A stretch of 64,000 nt of DNA from Gammaproteobacteria bacterium UBA2679 (GTDB lineage: Bacteria > Pseudomonadota > Gammaproteobacteria > Pseudomonadales > Oleiphilaceae): contig DEMD01000007.1 in the NCBI GenBank assembly GCA_002354735.1, forward strand, positions 460,161-524,160. Direction: 5' to 3'. How positions within the stretch are numbered: position 1 is the first letter of the stretch; every line of letters starts with the position of its first letter. The notes under the pieces are model-generated. The model saw only the letters and a list, made by a program, of their open reading frames with translations. It was not told the DNA's origin and did not search any database. Of this stretch, positions 9,666-18,600 are shown piece after piece. A program made the position numbers and the translations under genes.

Positions 9666-10148
9666 ATGAACCACCGCCTCGTACTCCCCACCCTACTCTC
9701 GACTGCACTCATGCTGGTCACGCCGTTTGCGGTTGCCAAAGACTCGGCCGCACCAGACGCAGATACATTCGTCGACGCCTATATCAAGCTCTTCGTGCCG
9801 ATTCACATGGTGCGCTCGGTCGATGACCGATGCCAGACGGAGGAGCCGGATCTCGTTCCCCGAGACGCGATTAAGACCTGGGACGAGATCAACTCGGTCG
9901 GCAAGCTTGAGGGTGCCTCAGCGAAACTGATGACTCATTCAAAGGACTGGCAAGCCATGCGGCCACTGCTCGACGCCAAGATCGCCGAGACCACCAAAGC
10001 TGATATAGCAGAAATGTCCTGCAAAGACTTTAAGGCTACCGTTGAAAAGGGTGGCTTTCAGGTACTGAAATCGTCGCTCGATGATTACCTGACAGTGATG
10101 AAGGGGTTTTCTGCGATGTTGAAGGAGGCCCGGGCTACAAAAAGCTGA
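9666..10148 (+). CDS. Exported protein of unknown function
   Basis: 160 residues with a clear Sec signal (MNHRLVLPTLLSTALMLVTP, then FAVAKDS, cleavage likely after AVA). The mature protein is mostly helical and holds two cysteines (DDRCQTEE and MSCKDFK) that could pair in the periplasm. CAGGATG precedes the ATG. It converges on the ankyrin gene at 10155. A stretch of about 30 bp matching its 3' end (TTGAAGGAGGCC and flanks) recurs at 11893-11917, just past the stop of the other ankyrin gene, so this end was included in an old duplication. Function not recognised. Confidence 0.75.
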   Translation: MNHRLVLPTLLSTALMLVTPFAVAKDSAAPDADTFVDAYIKLFVPIHMVRSVDDRCQTEEPDLVPRDAIKTWDEINSVGKLEGASAKLMTHSKDWQAMRPLLDAKIAETTKADIAEMSCKDFKATVEKGGFQVLKSSLDDYLTVMKGFSAMLKEARATKS

Positions 10149-10154
10149 CGCTCT

Positions 10155-11570
10155 TCAGCTCGTCCTGCAGCGGCCCTGCTCAAAAATCATTTCCGCAGTC
10201 AGCCCCTCCTCGTCTGTGATTGACGGATCAGCGCCCGCGTCTAAAAGAACTGGAAGTGCCGGGTGATCGGGTGAATCGCACATAGCCCTCATGAGGGGGG
10301 TACGTCCTCGGCTGTCCTGCTTGTTGACGTCAGCGTCAGCCTCTATGAGCAGTGAAATCAGCTCTTTTGCAGATGGCGTGAACAGCGCTCGAAACAACGC
10401 TGTTTGCCCGCTTTTGTCTTCACCATTCACTTTTGCGCCGTTCGCCAAAAGCAGTCTTACCAAAGCCGGGGCGTCTTTGTGGGAGATCGCAATCATGAGT
10501 GGCGGGGCGGCAGTACCGTCATCTGGAGCATTTGGATCTGCACCCGCTTCCAAGAGCAGGCTGACCAGCTCAAGCGCGTTATCTGTACTGACGGCTTTCA
10601 TCAACGGCGTGGTAGGGCTACCGATACCGAGGGTATTTTGAAAGCGATTTACGTCCGCACCTCTCTTCAACAGCATTTGCACAAGCTCAGGGCGATTGCT
10701 GGAGACAGCCGCCTCGAGTGCGGCATCGCCGTCCGGACTCAAGCCCGCATCAAGCAGTATGGGCACCGCTTCAGGATTTCTTTTCACTGCATCATCGATG
10801 GTAATCGCTGCTTTTTGTAGGTCTTCCGATGACATACCCTGCATCGTTCGGCGCAGGATAGGCAAACAGCTTGGTATCTGCGAAATTGTAGGCAGGTCCC
10901 CTCCGGCGAGTGTCGCTCCCGCCTCTAATAAACGCTCGACTAGCTCGATATGACAGGGCGAAGAGAGCGCGTAGGACATAACTGCATGCCCAAGACAGCT
11001 CTTAACCTTATGCACATCAGCACCATGGTCCAGAAGTGCATCGACTTTCTCAAGGTATTTGTCGGCCTCCTCTAGATCCCCTCGGCTGAACGCCCTTCCA
11101 CTTCTCGAAACCGCTGAGCCCAATAGCGAAATGGAAGTTCTCCCCGATGTGTAGCATTCGTTCGGGTCTGCACCTGCTTCTAACAGAACCCGGAATAATT
11201 CGCCATGATCTGCAGTCAGGAGAACATCACTGAGTGCAGAAGCGCTTCCTGGCGTCGAAGGAATCGCCTTCACGTCCGCACCTGCATCAAGGAGGACCCT
11301 GACGATCGCTAGCCTTTTTGCCCTGACCGCCGAGTTCAGTGGAAGCGATCCGTGCTTATCCGGCTGATTAGGACTGGCTCCATCCGCCAGAAGGCTTTCG
11401 ACTTCACGGGGGTGGCCTACGGACGACAGTAAAACCAGCTTATCCGCAACTGTAAATTCGGGCACCTCTTCAGCTGCGGTATTTTGCGCGACGCCACAGA
11501 GTAGCATCGCAGCTACCGTGAGACCCGGTGAAATACGGCGAAAGTGAGTCAGGATCGCACTTGAGCTCAT
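10155..11570 (-). CDS. Exported ankyrin-repeat protein, candidate immunity (copy 2)
   Basis: 471 residues. A signal-like N-terminus (ILTHFRRISPGLTVAAMLLC, then GVAQNTAAEE) suggests periplasmic location. About ten ankyrin-type units follow, for example DKHGSLPLNSAVRAKRLAIV with RVLLDAGADV, and near the end SRGTPLMRAM-like turns. It is clearly paralogous to the protein at 11934-13307, with the same repeat order and LLDAGAD/LLEAGADPN signatures. Its ATG overlaps, as ATGA, the stop of a toxin-tail remnant. The coupling suggests it once followed an intact toxin gene. Exported ankyrin proteins are known immunity proteins for some interbacterial effectors; the role here is inferred. Confidence 0.85.
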   Translation of the reverse strand: MSSSAILTHFRRISPGLTVAAMLLCGVAQNTAAEEVPEFTVADKLVLLSSVGHPREVESLLADGASPNQPDKHGSLPLNSAVRAKRLAIVRVLLDAGADVKAIPSTPGSASALSDVLLTADHGELFRVLLEAGADPNECYTSGRTSISLLGSAVSRSGRAFSRGDLEEADKYLEKVDALLDHGADVHKVKSCLGHAVMSYALSSPCHIELVERLLEAGATLAGGDLPTISQIPSCLPILRRTMQGMSSEDLQKAAITIDDAVKRNPEAVPILLDAGLSPDGDAALEAAVSSNRPELVQMLLKRGADVNRFQNTLGIGSPTTPLMKAVSTDNALELVSLLLEAGADPNAPDDGTAAPPLMIAISHKDAPALVRLLLANGAKVNGEDKSGQTALFRALFTPSAKELISLLIEADADVNKQDSRGRTPLMRAMCDSPDHPALPVLLDAGADPSITDEEGLTAEMIFEQGRCRTS

Positions 11571-11880
11571 CGTACAGCCGGGTCCTTGGTAGTGTATCTT
11601 TCAAAAGCCAACTTGATGTCAATCAGTTGCATAAGCCTCTCGGAATGAGGTTCAAAGAGATCTCGAAGTGTGCCGTTGATATCAATCAGCTGGTGCTAAG
11701 ATCGCCCTTGTCGTCAGACCCAGCACGCTGGGCAGTAGCAATCTTCTGAACCAGTTCCATCAGCCCTTCTGCATGGGTTTCAGTAGATCTCGAAGTTTTG
11801 CATAGTCTTTGAATAGCTGCGGGCGGAGTTTGTCTACGTCCCCAGAACCACTACGCTGCGCAGTTGCAATAGTGAGGAGG
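11567..11880 (-). pseudogene. Tandem remnants of effector 3' ends between the two ankyrin genes
   Basis: This gap holds no gene on the plus strand. On the minus strand it translates into related short tails. The tail next to the ankyrin start has LRDLFEPHSERLMQLIDIK and stops at 11567-11569. The one before it has LRDLLKP, a one-base frameshift, then HAEGLMELVQKIATAQR, stopping at 11686-11688. A third end, TIATAQRSGSGDVDKLR, precedes that. All resemble the C-terminus of the intact effector at 13356 (LRELMAPLQEDLRQLQKI). I read them as displaced toxin ends left when new toxin/immunity modules were inserted, as known for orphan CdiA-CT/CdiI arrays. Confidence 0.7.
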
Positions 11881-11933
11881 GTCTCTCAGCGATTTTGAAG
11901 GAGGCCAGGGCTACAGGTGGCTGGCGGCTCTCC

Positions 11934-13307
11934 TTAAACATCACAGAGTCCCTTCTCTACTATCATGTCAGCGGTATTGCCGTCTTGGTCGGTCATGTGA
12001 GGGTTAGCTCCACCTTCGAGCAGGCGGGGTATCATGGGGTGGGATAATGATAGGCACATGGCTCGCATCAGTGGAGTTCGCCCAGTGTTATCTGGTTTAT
12101 TTGCGTCAGCGCCGGCTCCTAGCAGTAGAGGAACCAACTGATAATCCTCTTGGTGCCATAGCGCGTGCATCAGAGCAGTCTCCCCTGAACGATCCTGGCC
12201 ATTAACATCTGCACCAGCAGCGAGAAGCTGCTTCGCCATTGACGCACCTCCCTTCTTTCTCACAGCGAGAATCAAGGCCGTATGACCGCCGAAATCTTCC
12301 TTCCATTCGAGATCAACGCCTGCCGACAGTAAAATAGGCACGACCGATTCAGCGTATTCACTACGCACAGCGGCGGTCAGTGGAGAATCGTGAGGCTTTC
12401 CCTGTAAGGTCGATTTTTGATTAATGTCCGCGCCTGCGCTCAGCAGGAGCCGAACCATTTCCACGTTCCCCTCTCCCGCGGCGAGAACGAGAGCCGCGCG
12501 GCCGTTAGGGTCGAACTTATGGGCTAGCAGCAGCGGAACTATACCCGGGTTGCTCTCCACTGCATCGTCAATGACTATTTCGGCCTCACGCAGCTCTTCA
12601 GGAGACGTCGACTTCAAAACACGTTCTAGAACGGATGTACAGGTAGGGTCTTTCGATAGAGCACGCACTTCATAGGGTGGAACTTCTGCGCCTGCATCCA
12701 ATAGCCGGTGCAGAAGTCGCTCGTAGCAAGGCGCGGACACTGCTTTGGAAAACGCTGGCAGCTGCTCACATTGATCAACCTTCTGTGGGGTAGCCCCATT
12801 TCTCAGCAGTATTTCGATGTTGTCAAGATAGCCCTCAGCACTGTCAGATTCTTGTGATGCAAAGGCTCGAGATGCACGTCCGATCGCGCCGCCTAACGCT
12901 GTGAAGCTGGCTTTTTCGTCTTGCCCGCAGCGATTGGGATCAGCGCCAGAATCAAGCAACAAACGAATCATTTCACCACGTCTGAGACTTGTTGCGGCGA
13001 CGTATAGAGGGGCGCTATCGAAATCAAACTTTGCGCCCTTATTTACATCGGCTCCCGCCGCCAGAAGCGTCTCCGCAACATCAAGGCGATTATATAGCGC
13101 GGCGTAGTACATAGGGGTGAGCCCTTTTCGATTAGGCTGGTTAGGATCTGCCCCGTCCGCTAGAAAACTTTCAACCGCAGCTAGTGGCATGCGAGCAACT
13201 GCGTAAACCAGTCTCTCAGCAAGCTCCTGTTTTTGGTCATCGGCCGAGGCGATAGACCAGCCAGGGAAAAGCACCAGGCAAAGAACAAAAATCAGGTTTC
13301 TTGACAT
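11934..13307 (-). CDS. Exported ankyrin-repeat protein, candidate immunity (copy 1)
   Basis: 457 residues. The signal peptide MSRNLIFVLCLVLFPGWSIA is followed by SADDQKQ. About ten ankyrin units follow, including NRKGLTPMYYAALYNRLDVA with ETLLAAGADV, and DRSGETALMHALWHQ. It lies 48 nt after the stop of the effector gene (13356-14669), same strand, so the two are very likely one transcript. Ankyrin folds bind proteins, and a signal peptide puts this one in the periplasm. With the paralogue at 10155 it forms a duplicated, probable immunity pair. An alternative is a host-protein mimic, but these lack effector-like N-termini. Confidence 0.85.
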   Translation of the reverse strand: MSRNLIFVLCLVLFPGWSIASADDQKQELAERLVYAVARMPLAAVESFLADGADPNQPNRKGLTPMYYAALYNRLDVAETLLAAGADVNKGAKFDFDSAPLYVAATSLRRGEMIRLLLDSGADPNRCGQDEKASFTALGGAIGRASRAFASQESDSAEGYLDNIEILLRNGATPQKVDQCEQLPAFSKAVSAPCYERLLHRLLDAGAEVPPYEVRALSKDPTCTSVLERVLKSTSPEELREAEIVIDDAVESNPGIVPLLLAHKFDPNGRAALVLAAGEGNVEMVRLLLSAGADINQKSTLQGKPHDSPLTAAVRSEYAESVVPILLSAGVDLEWKEDFGGHTALILAVRKKGGASMAKQLLAAGADVNGQDRSGETALMHALWHQEDYQLVPLLLGAGADANKPDNTGRTPLMRAMCLSLSHPMIPRLLEGGANPHMTDQDGNTADMIVEKGLCDV

Positions 13308-13355
13308 CCCACTAACCTTATCGAAAAAAGTATTTCACCTTGTTTGCGGTGCAGG

Positions 13356-14669
13356 TTAACGATACGCGCCACAGATGGCTTTGATTTTTTGCAATTGCCG
13401 AAGGTCCTCTTGCAACGGCGCCATTAGCTCTCTGAGGTTCTCATTCACTTTCGACACCTTCTCCGATAGCTCTGGACTTATTGCCCCGGAGTCCGATGCG
13501 GCAGCAACTTCGGCCAGCACAACCTTGCCCTCAACCAGGGCAGAATTTAAAGCTGGGGACCTCGAGATATACCTCTCAACTGCTTCAGAATGTCTACTAG
13601 CCTCATTCGCCAAGTGAGTCCAATTTCCTCCCTCCTGCTCCCAAACCGCTATGCCCGCTGACGCCTGGTCGTAGTAGCTCTCTCGGTCCAAACTCCCATT
13701 GTGAAAATGTCGATCTCTGGTATCGAAGGTGAAGTCAGAATAATCTTCGTCGATCACCCTATCGATGCCTCCAGCGGCGTTCGCGGTATCGGATGCGAAT
13801 TTGACTAGTTCATCTGGATCAACAGCCATACTCTGAAGATCCAACACTTCAGCAGCGAACTTCGCTCTCTCAAGTCGTGCCGTGTCAAGTTGCTCGCCAC
13901 TTGGGAATTCTGCCTGAAGCTGAGCGTATTCAAGAAGGGTATCCGCAGCAGCTTCTCGCTCACCAAAGCTCCTCTTGATCAACTCGGTACCATTCTGGAT
14001 TAGAGCGAACGGATCAACAGCAGCCTCTCCCATCGCCTCAGATCCGATCCGGCCGTTGATATCATCGCCTACCAAGCCTGTGGTCATTTTCACTAGGCCC
14101 ATTGGCGATGCACCACTCGTACCGATGCCAATGGCCTGGAACAGTCGGGTCATAAGCGCCTGGCCACTGCCAGTCGATTGTGAACCGATACCTACCAAAA
14201 GCGTCCTATCTGCATTTGCACTCTCAAGCTTGAGAAGCTGCCAGTGAGGGTCCTTCTCAAGCTTTTGCTCCAACCCGGGATTCTCCTCCAAAAGTGTTTG
14301 AAGCGCCGCACGCTGCTCTGCGGTCTTCTCTTTGTGAGCATCCAACAGGTCGCCGAACGACGGCTCAACAGTCTGCCCTCCCCCCAACGCAATATCGAAA
14401 TCCTCTCGAAGATGAGCCAATGGGAATTGCCAATCCCTGCCCATCTTCAGCGCCGATTCAACGTCACCGAACAGCGATTCCGCAAGCTCTTGATTACCGT
14501 CTGCAAGCTCCGCCATTCGGTCGGCAAGTCCCCGGGTATCAAGGCTACCGGTCGATGGATTCGTGAAGTCTCGAATCAGCTGCTGAGCGCTGGGAGGCAA
14601 TCCCGCGGCAGCAGAAGGGTTGAATGCGAAAGAAGCGCCGGCGGCGCCTACGGAACTGAGCGAGGTCAT
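13356..14669 (-). CDS. Candidate T3SS-linked effector with the LDT N-terminal module
   Basis: 437 residues from the ATG at 14669, preceded by AGGGA; the longer frame to 14759 would run through the promoter. The N-terminus (MTSLSSVGAAGASFAFNPSA) is Ser/Ala/Gly-rich and has no signal peptide. Residues about 42-95 form a module starting SLDTRGLADRMAELA and ending HLREDFDIAL. It matches two modules in the effector at 20101 in pattern (LDT-x2-LA ... VExxL ... LRxxxxxL). The middle holds a short Gly-rich hydrophobic stretch. The C-terminal 150 residues (DRHFHNGSLDRESYYDQASA onward) are unrecognised and presumably carry the activity; their last 30 residues recur as broken tails at 11567-11880. Confidence 0.75.
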   Translation of the reverse strand: MTSLSSVGAAGASFAFNPSAAAGLPPSAQQLIRDFTNPSTGSLDTRGLADRMAELADGNQELAESLFGDVESALKMGRDWQFPLAHLREDFDIALGGGQTVEPSFGDLLDAHKEKTAEQRAALQTLLEENPGLEQKLEKDPHWQLLKLESANADRTLLVGIGSQSTGSGQALMTRLFQAIGIGTSGASPMGLVKMTTGLVGDDINGRIGSEAMGEAAVDPFALIQNGTELIKRSFGEREAAADTLLEYAQLQAEFPSGEQLDTARLERAKFAAEVLDLQSMAVDPDELVKFASDTANAAGGIDRVIDEDYSDFTFDTRDRHFHNGSLDRESYYDQASAGIAVWEQEGGNWTHLANEASRHSEAVERYISRSPALNSALVEGKVVLAEVAAASDSGAISPELSEKVSKVNENLRELMAPLQEDLRQLQKIKAICGAYR

Positions 14670-14734
14670 GTGCAATCCCTGTCGTAACTGAGTGAAGTAG
14701 ACTCGATTATCAAGATAAATGCAGGCGTCGGTAA

Positions 14735-14750
14735 CTAGGGCGAACTCTAG
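14735..14750 (-). promoter_or_regulatory. Imperfect CTAGGG-N4-CCCTAG palindrome with GATAAT at fixed spacing
   Basis: Reading toward the effector gene (minus strand) the site is CTAGAGTTCGCCCTAG, with one mismatch in the distal arm. After 23 nt comes GATAAT (14711-14706), the best -10 hexamer of the set. The effector ATG is at 14669. Only one palindrome is present here. The spacing equals that at 6671, 19970, 24684 and 32467. Confidence 0.8.
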
Positions 14751-14905
14751 GTGGGACATTTTTGCTACAGGGAAGCTCTATGACCACGAAATTGCAGAAT
14801 AGTTTGCAAGGTGCCAGGCCTAGTGAGCGGTTGAGCCAATGGGCTATTACACGCCAACGTCGGGAGCTGTTATCTTAGGGGCCGATATCACGGACGTATC
14901 CAATC

Positions 14906-15325
14906 ATGACCAATCTGGACAAGGCGATCGCCATCGCCACACGAGCTCACGCCGGTCAAACCGACAAGGGCGGCAACCCCTATATTCTGCACGCGCTCAG
15001 GGTGATGATGCAGTTCGAGCACCATAACGAAATGATTGTGGCCGTGCTGCACGATGTCGTGGAAGACACCGGCCTTACGGCTGCGGATCTCGAAAAGTAT
15101 GGCTTCTCTGAAGATATCATCGCGACTATCGACTGTCTGTCACGGCAGCGCGGTGAAAGCTACGACAGCTTTCTTGCGAGAATCGCCCAGGACGACCTCG
15201 CCAGGCGGGTGAAGATTGCCGATATCAAGGACAACCTCAACCTCACCCGTCTGGATCAGCTCACCAACCGGGACATGGCCCGGGCGAAGAAGTACCACAA
15301 GGCATTGAAGGTGCTGGCGGAGTAG
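14906..15325 (+). CDS. HD-domain phosphohydrolase (small (p)ppGpp-hydrolase-like)
   Basis: 139 residues. It begins MTNLDKAIAIATRAHAGQTD and has NPYILHALRVM, then VAVLHDVVEDTGLT, the HD metal-binding pair, and VKIADIKDNLNL. These are the motifs of RelA/SpoT-type hydrolase domains and of small Mesh1-like enzymes. It lacks any synthetase domain. It is a common stand-alone housekeeping gene. It lies 17 nt from the convergent MFS gene and shows no link to the effector loci on its left. Confidence 0.9.
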   Translation: MTNLDKAIAIATRAHAGQTDKGGNPYILHALRVMMQFEHHNEMIVAVLHDVVEDTGLTAADLEKYGFSEDIIATIDCLSRQRGESYDSFLARIAQDDLARRVKIADIKDNLNLTRLDQLTNRDMARAKKYHKALKVLAE

Positions 15326-15341
15326 CTTAGGCGCTCCACGG

Positions 15342-16541
15342 TCAAGGCGCGCTGGCCTCCACTTCCAGCTGCTCGTCATCCGCTGGCTGACCCTTGCCGA
15401 GAATGATGTTCGCAGCGAACGACAGCGACAACATGATCAGCGCAACGGGCCACAACGTGTCGTTGTGCAGCTGGGTCGACAGGCCGCCGGCAAGGCCCGC
15501 CAACAGGTACTGAGAGGCGCCGAGAAAAGCTGAGGCTGAGCCAGTGTGGCGGTCGAAGCAACTCATGTACAAGGCGCCAGAATTAGGCACGATCATGCCG
15601 TGACTGCCGACCGTGAAGATGATGCAGCCGGCAACCAGCCACAGTGGTGGATCGAAAGCCAGCGTGCTCACCAAGGTAGCCACGGCTGCGAGTTGTAAAC
15701 ACAGCGCAAGATTCAGCATCGTCTCGGGCGACCTGACGTTCAGCTGCCAACTGTTGATCCGATTCAGCACAGCCAGCATCACGATATTCGCAGCAAACAG
15801 AAGACCGAAGGTTCTTTCTGAGACGCCGAAGTACGCCTGGTAGATAAAGGATGCGTTGGTAATGAACACGACCATCACGCTGAACGCCAGCGCCTGGGTT
15901 GCCAGATATCGACGAGCATTGCGTTGCCGCAAGACATGCAGATAGCGCTTCAGAACAGGCGTCGGCGTCGCTACCGGATCAACCGCAGGCCCTCTTCTCG
16001 GCAACACTCGCCAGATAATCAACATCATCAGTACAGCGGCTATCGATAACACCGCGAAAATGCTGCGCCAGTCCGAAAGCTGAAGGATCAGTGCGCCCAC
16101 CGAGGGCGCAAGTGCCGGCACAGCGATCATGATGAGGCCGACCAGCGAAAATAGCTTGGCCGCCTCTACGCCCACCGCACGATCACGAATCAGCGCTGGA
16201 ATACAGACAGCAGTAAAGCCGCCACCAATCGCCTGGGCAAAGCGCGCCAGCTGCGCGACCCACAGGACATCAGCCATCATGATCACGAGGCTGCTCGCCG
16301 AGAACGCAACCAGCCCGCTCAGAATAACCGTCCGCCGCCCTAGCCGATCAGACAGCGGACCACCGACCAGTTGGCCAAGCGCCACACCCAGCACGAACAG
16401 ACTGATCGTGGTCGCGATATCATCCGCGCCAACGTTGAAATCCAATGCCATAGCCGGCATCGCCGGTAAATAAAGATCCAATGCGAGTGGCACCAGTGCC
16501 ATGACCATCGCAATCGGCAGAGCAAACCTGAGATTATTCAT
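15342..16541 (-). CDS. Bcr/CflA-family multidrug MFS exporter
   Basis: About 399 residues with 12 hydrophobic helices. The start PIAMVMALVPLALDLYLPAM is the hallmark of the Bcr/CflA drug:proton antiporter family. It is followed by VGGPLSDRLGRRTVIL, the conserved loop 2-3 motif of major facilitator proteins. I chose MNNLRFALP (16541), which has AAGGAA 7 nt upstream, over the ATG at 16565. The gene is divergent from a MarR regulator, with a repeat-containing 125-nt gap. That suggests MarR repression relieved by a drug or phenolic ligand. Confidence 0.92.
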   Translation of the reverse strand: MNNLRFALPIAMVMALVPLALDLYLPAMPAMALDFNVGADDIATTISLFVLGVALGQLVGGPLSDRLGRRTVILSGLVAFSASSLVIMMADVLWVAQLARFAQAIGGGFTAVCIPALIRDRAVGVEAAKLFSLVGLIMIAVPALAPSVGALILQLSDWRSIFAVLSIAAVLMMLIIWRVLPRRGPAVDPVATPTPVLKRYLHVLRQRNARRYLATQALAFSVMVVFITNASFIYQAYFGVSERTFGLLFAANIVMLAVLNRINSWQLNVRSPETMLNLALCLQLAAVATLVSTLAFDPPLWLVAGCIIFTVGSHGMIVPNSGALYMSCFDRHTGSASAFLGASQYLLAGLAGGLSTQLHNDTLWPVALIMLSLSFAANIILGKGQPADDEQLEVEASAP

Positions 16542-16585
16542 CGGTTCCTTGGGTACACTGATCAAGGGAATAGCTGCCTATGCAA

Positions 16586-16635
16586 CTATCTTTCCAGAAA
16601 GAGAATAACTTGCATCTATCTTTCCAGCAAGGTAG
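16586..16635. promoter_or_regulatory. Direct repeats in the MFS-MarR intergenic region, probable MarR operator
   Basis: CTATCTTTCCAG occurs at 16586-16597 and again at 16616-16627, exactly 30 bp apart, about three helical turns. The second copy extends to CTATCTTTCCAGCAAGGTAG, an imperfect palindrome (CTAtCTT/AAGgTAG). Both lie between the divergent starts of the exporter and the MarR gene. Confidence 0.6.
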
Positions 16636-16666
16636 TTTGCCGAGCTTTCACTGAGCCCGGACGCCC

Positions 16667-17161
16667 ATGAGCAATACTCACCTGCCCTTTGACGAATTCC
16701 TCGCACTGATGCGCGAGAACTGGCCGGAAGCCCACTCGCTGATGACCACGGCGGTGCCGCGCATGATCCGGGTGAACGAAGGCTTTCAGCAGGTGATTCG
16801 ACAGGTGATGGAAGCGCAAGGGCTGCAGGATGCGGACTTCAGGTTGCTGAGCACCCTGCGCCGGAGCGGCGAGCCCTATCGTCTTTCACCAACGCAGCTG
16901 TATTACTACATGCTGGTGAGTTCGGGTGGACTGACCAAAGTGCTGCATCGTCTGGAAGCGGCAGGTCTGGTACAGCGGGTGGATAATGAGCTGGATGGGC
17001 GGAGCAAGCTCGTGGAGCTCACGCCAGAGGGGAAGAACGTGGCGGAGGAATCTATGCTCGCGATTAGCCGTAAGCATCGCGAGATGATTTCGAAGGTGTC
17101 CGATGAGGATATCGAGCAGCTGGATCGGCTATTGGCCAAGGTGTTGCAGTCTATGGAGTAG
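16667..17161 (+). CDS. MarR-family transcriptional regulator
   Basis: 164 residues. A winged HTH lies in the middle: DFRLLSTLRRSGEPYRLSPT then QLYYYMLVSSGGLTKVLHRL, EAAGLVQRV and the wing DNELDGRSKLVELT. This is the classical MarR arrangement with flanking dimerisation helices. The gene is divergent from the MFS exporter it probably controls. Ligand unknown. Confidence 0.92.
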   Translation: MSNTHLPFDEFLALMRENWPEAHSLMTTAVPRMIRVNEGFQQVIRQVMEAQGLQDADFRLLSTLRRSGEPYRLSPTQLYYYMLVSSGGLTKVLHRLEAAGLVQRVDNELDGRSKLVELTPEGKNVAEESMLAISRKHREMISKVSDEDIEQLDRLLAKVLQSME

Positions 17162-17185
17162 TAGAGAATTGTCCTCGGCAAAAGC

Positions 17186-18219
17186 TCAAGTTCGCTTACT
17201 CAATCGGCCTGATCTGGAAATTTCATCTGGGCGACCTTCGCGCATCCACCTGGCCATGGCACCTTCTTGTAAGGCGTATTGCCCTTGATGAGACTTCCAG
17301 AGAATAGCTGAATCGTCTGCGCGCAGTTTGTCCAGAGCTTTCTGAACGCGTGATGGCGTCACCACTTCGCCCGTGGCACGGGTGTAGTAATCCAGCGAAT
17401 CCTGAGTGTAGGGTTCGAAGTTTTCGCCCTTTTCAGCTACTAGAGTGACGATAGCCTGTTGCAGAGGCGGCAAGGCCTTCGCCGTGTTTTGAAAACGCTC
17501 GATCAACGCCAGACGCTGCGCTATTGCCATATCAACCATCTGTGTCTCGATTCGAACCACCGTTTCTGACCCGAGAGCCCGCTTGCTGAGGATGGTCGAC
17601 AGAGCACTCTTGAAGGTTTGTGGCTCGTGCTCGAACAGCTCGAAAGCGCGGGCCATTTTGTTCCGATCGAGCATCTGAACCTTGGTGAAGTCTTCAGCCA
17701 GCTTGCAGACAAAGTCGATGTAGCGCTCATCGAGCAAGGGAAATTCCTGCACCTGGCTACCGTAAAAGGCCGCATTCTTGCTGGTAACCAGTCGCATCAG
17801 CTTATCGCGATCAGAACCGGTCATGATCAGTAGTAGATGCTGTTGACCATCCGAGCGCATTTGATCCCGTGCGCTCTTCAAACCTGCCATAAAAGCGTGA
17901 CCATTGTGGTGGGTCATAGCCAATTGAGCTTCATCTATCACGAGAACGATATCCTTACTGACTTTTCTGCGCAGGTCACTCAGGGCGGTTTCAACAGTGC
18001 GGAAGTCTATGGCAGCAATAAGCTTTGGATCGATAGTACCGACCGAAGGCACTTTGATCTCGTTGGTTCGTTACGAAGAAACGACGTTTTGCCTGTGCGC
18101 CTTGGCCCGCTCAGGAATAATCCGTTTGAGCTGTCGCTAAACGGATTCTGACCGGTGATATCGTCTGCGAACTGCTGCACAAGTTCCGGTCGATAGAAGT
18201 GTCCACGATCTTTGCGCAT
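17186..18219 (-). pseudogene. AAA-type ATPase broken by an internal deletion and frameshift
   Basis: The N-terminal piece (18007-18219) reads MRKDRGHFYRPELVQQFADD and carries Walker A SGPRRTGKTSFL. The C-terminal piece (17186-18052), in another frame, carries Walker B IVLVIDEAQLA and a winged C-terminal region (YALQEGAMARWMREGRPDE). Intact relatives of this stand-alone ATPase are, as I recall, about 370-390 residues. Here the stretch between Walker A and Walker B is too short and the frame changes near 18050, so a segment was lost. The gene lies between the MarR gene and a region with other decayed sequences. Confidence 0.85.
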
Positions 18220-18414
18220 TTTGGAGATCCATTTCGCTGGGAGCTAAGCGGTAAGCTATGAACCAGTTATCCTTGATTATCTAAAACTGGATAATAACAG
18301 GATAAAGGTTGCGGAGCGTCTTTGGAAGGCGTCAGAGCGACCTGGAATGCTAACCGCCTGCGGGTATCGTTAAAGCAGCACTGCCTACTTCCTGTGATGG
18401 ATATCTGTCGTGGT

Positions 18415-18600
18415 TCATTCGACGAATTTTTCGATCACGCTATCGGCCCCTGTGGAAGAAGGCGCAGCAATTTCATCTGCATGGGCACCATGGGCATTAA
18501 GCCCTTTTAACAGATCTGCCTCTGAAAAGGGGAGGTTGACCTTACGGACAGGTTTTTCAGCGGCTTCACCGTTTAATTTCACTATGCACGCGAACCTCAT
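18415..18600 (-). CDS. Small antitoxin-like ORF
   Basis: 61 residues: MRFACIVKLNGEAAEKPVRK, then VNLPFSEADLLKGLNAHGAH and ADEIAAP with an acidic end (IEKFVE). A short protein with a FSEADLLKGL...AHADE end recalls MazE/AbrB-like antitoxin tails, but I cannot assign a family. A perfect 10-bp palindrome, ACACATGTGT (18605-18614), sits just before the ATG, where antitoxin autoregulatory operators usually lie. No toxin ORF follows on the minus strand, so this may be an orphan or remnant. Confidence 0.4.
   Translation of the reverse strand: MRFACIVKLNGEAAEKPVRKVNLPFSEADLLKGLNAHGAHADEIAAPSSTGADSVIEKFVE

Noticed and set aside
11528..11749. 73-codon plus-strand ORF between the ankyrin genes
   Set aside because: Antisense to the toxin-tail remnants, no start signal, no recognisable protein.
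18322..18510. 62-codon plus-strand ORF
   Set aside because: Cys/Arg-rich, no ribosome site, and antisense to the more plausible antitoxin-like ORF.
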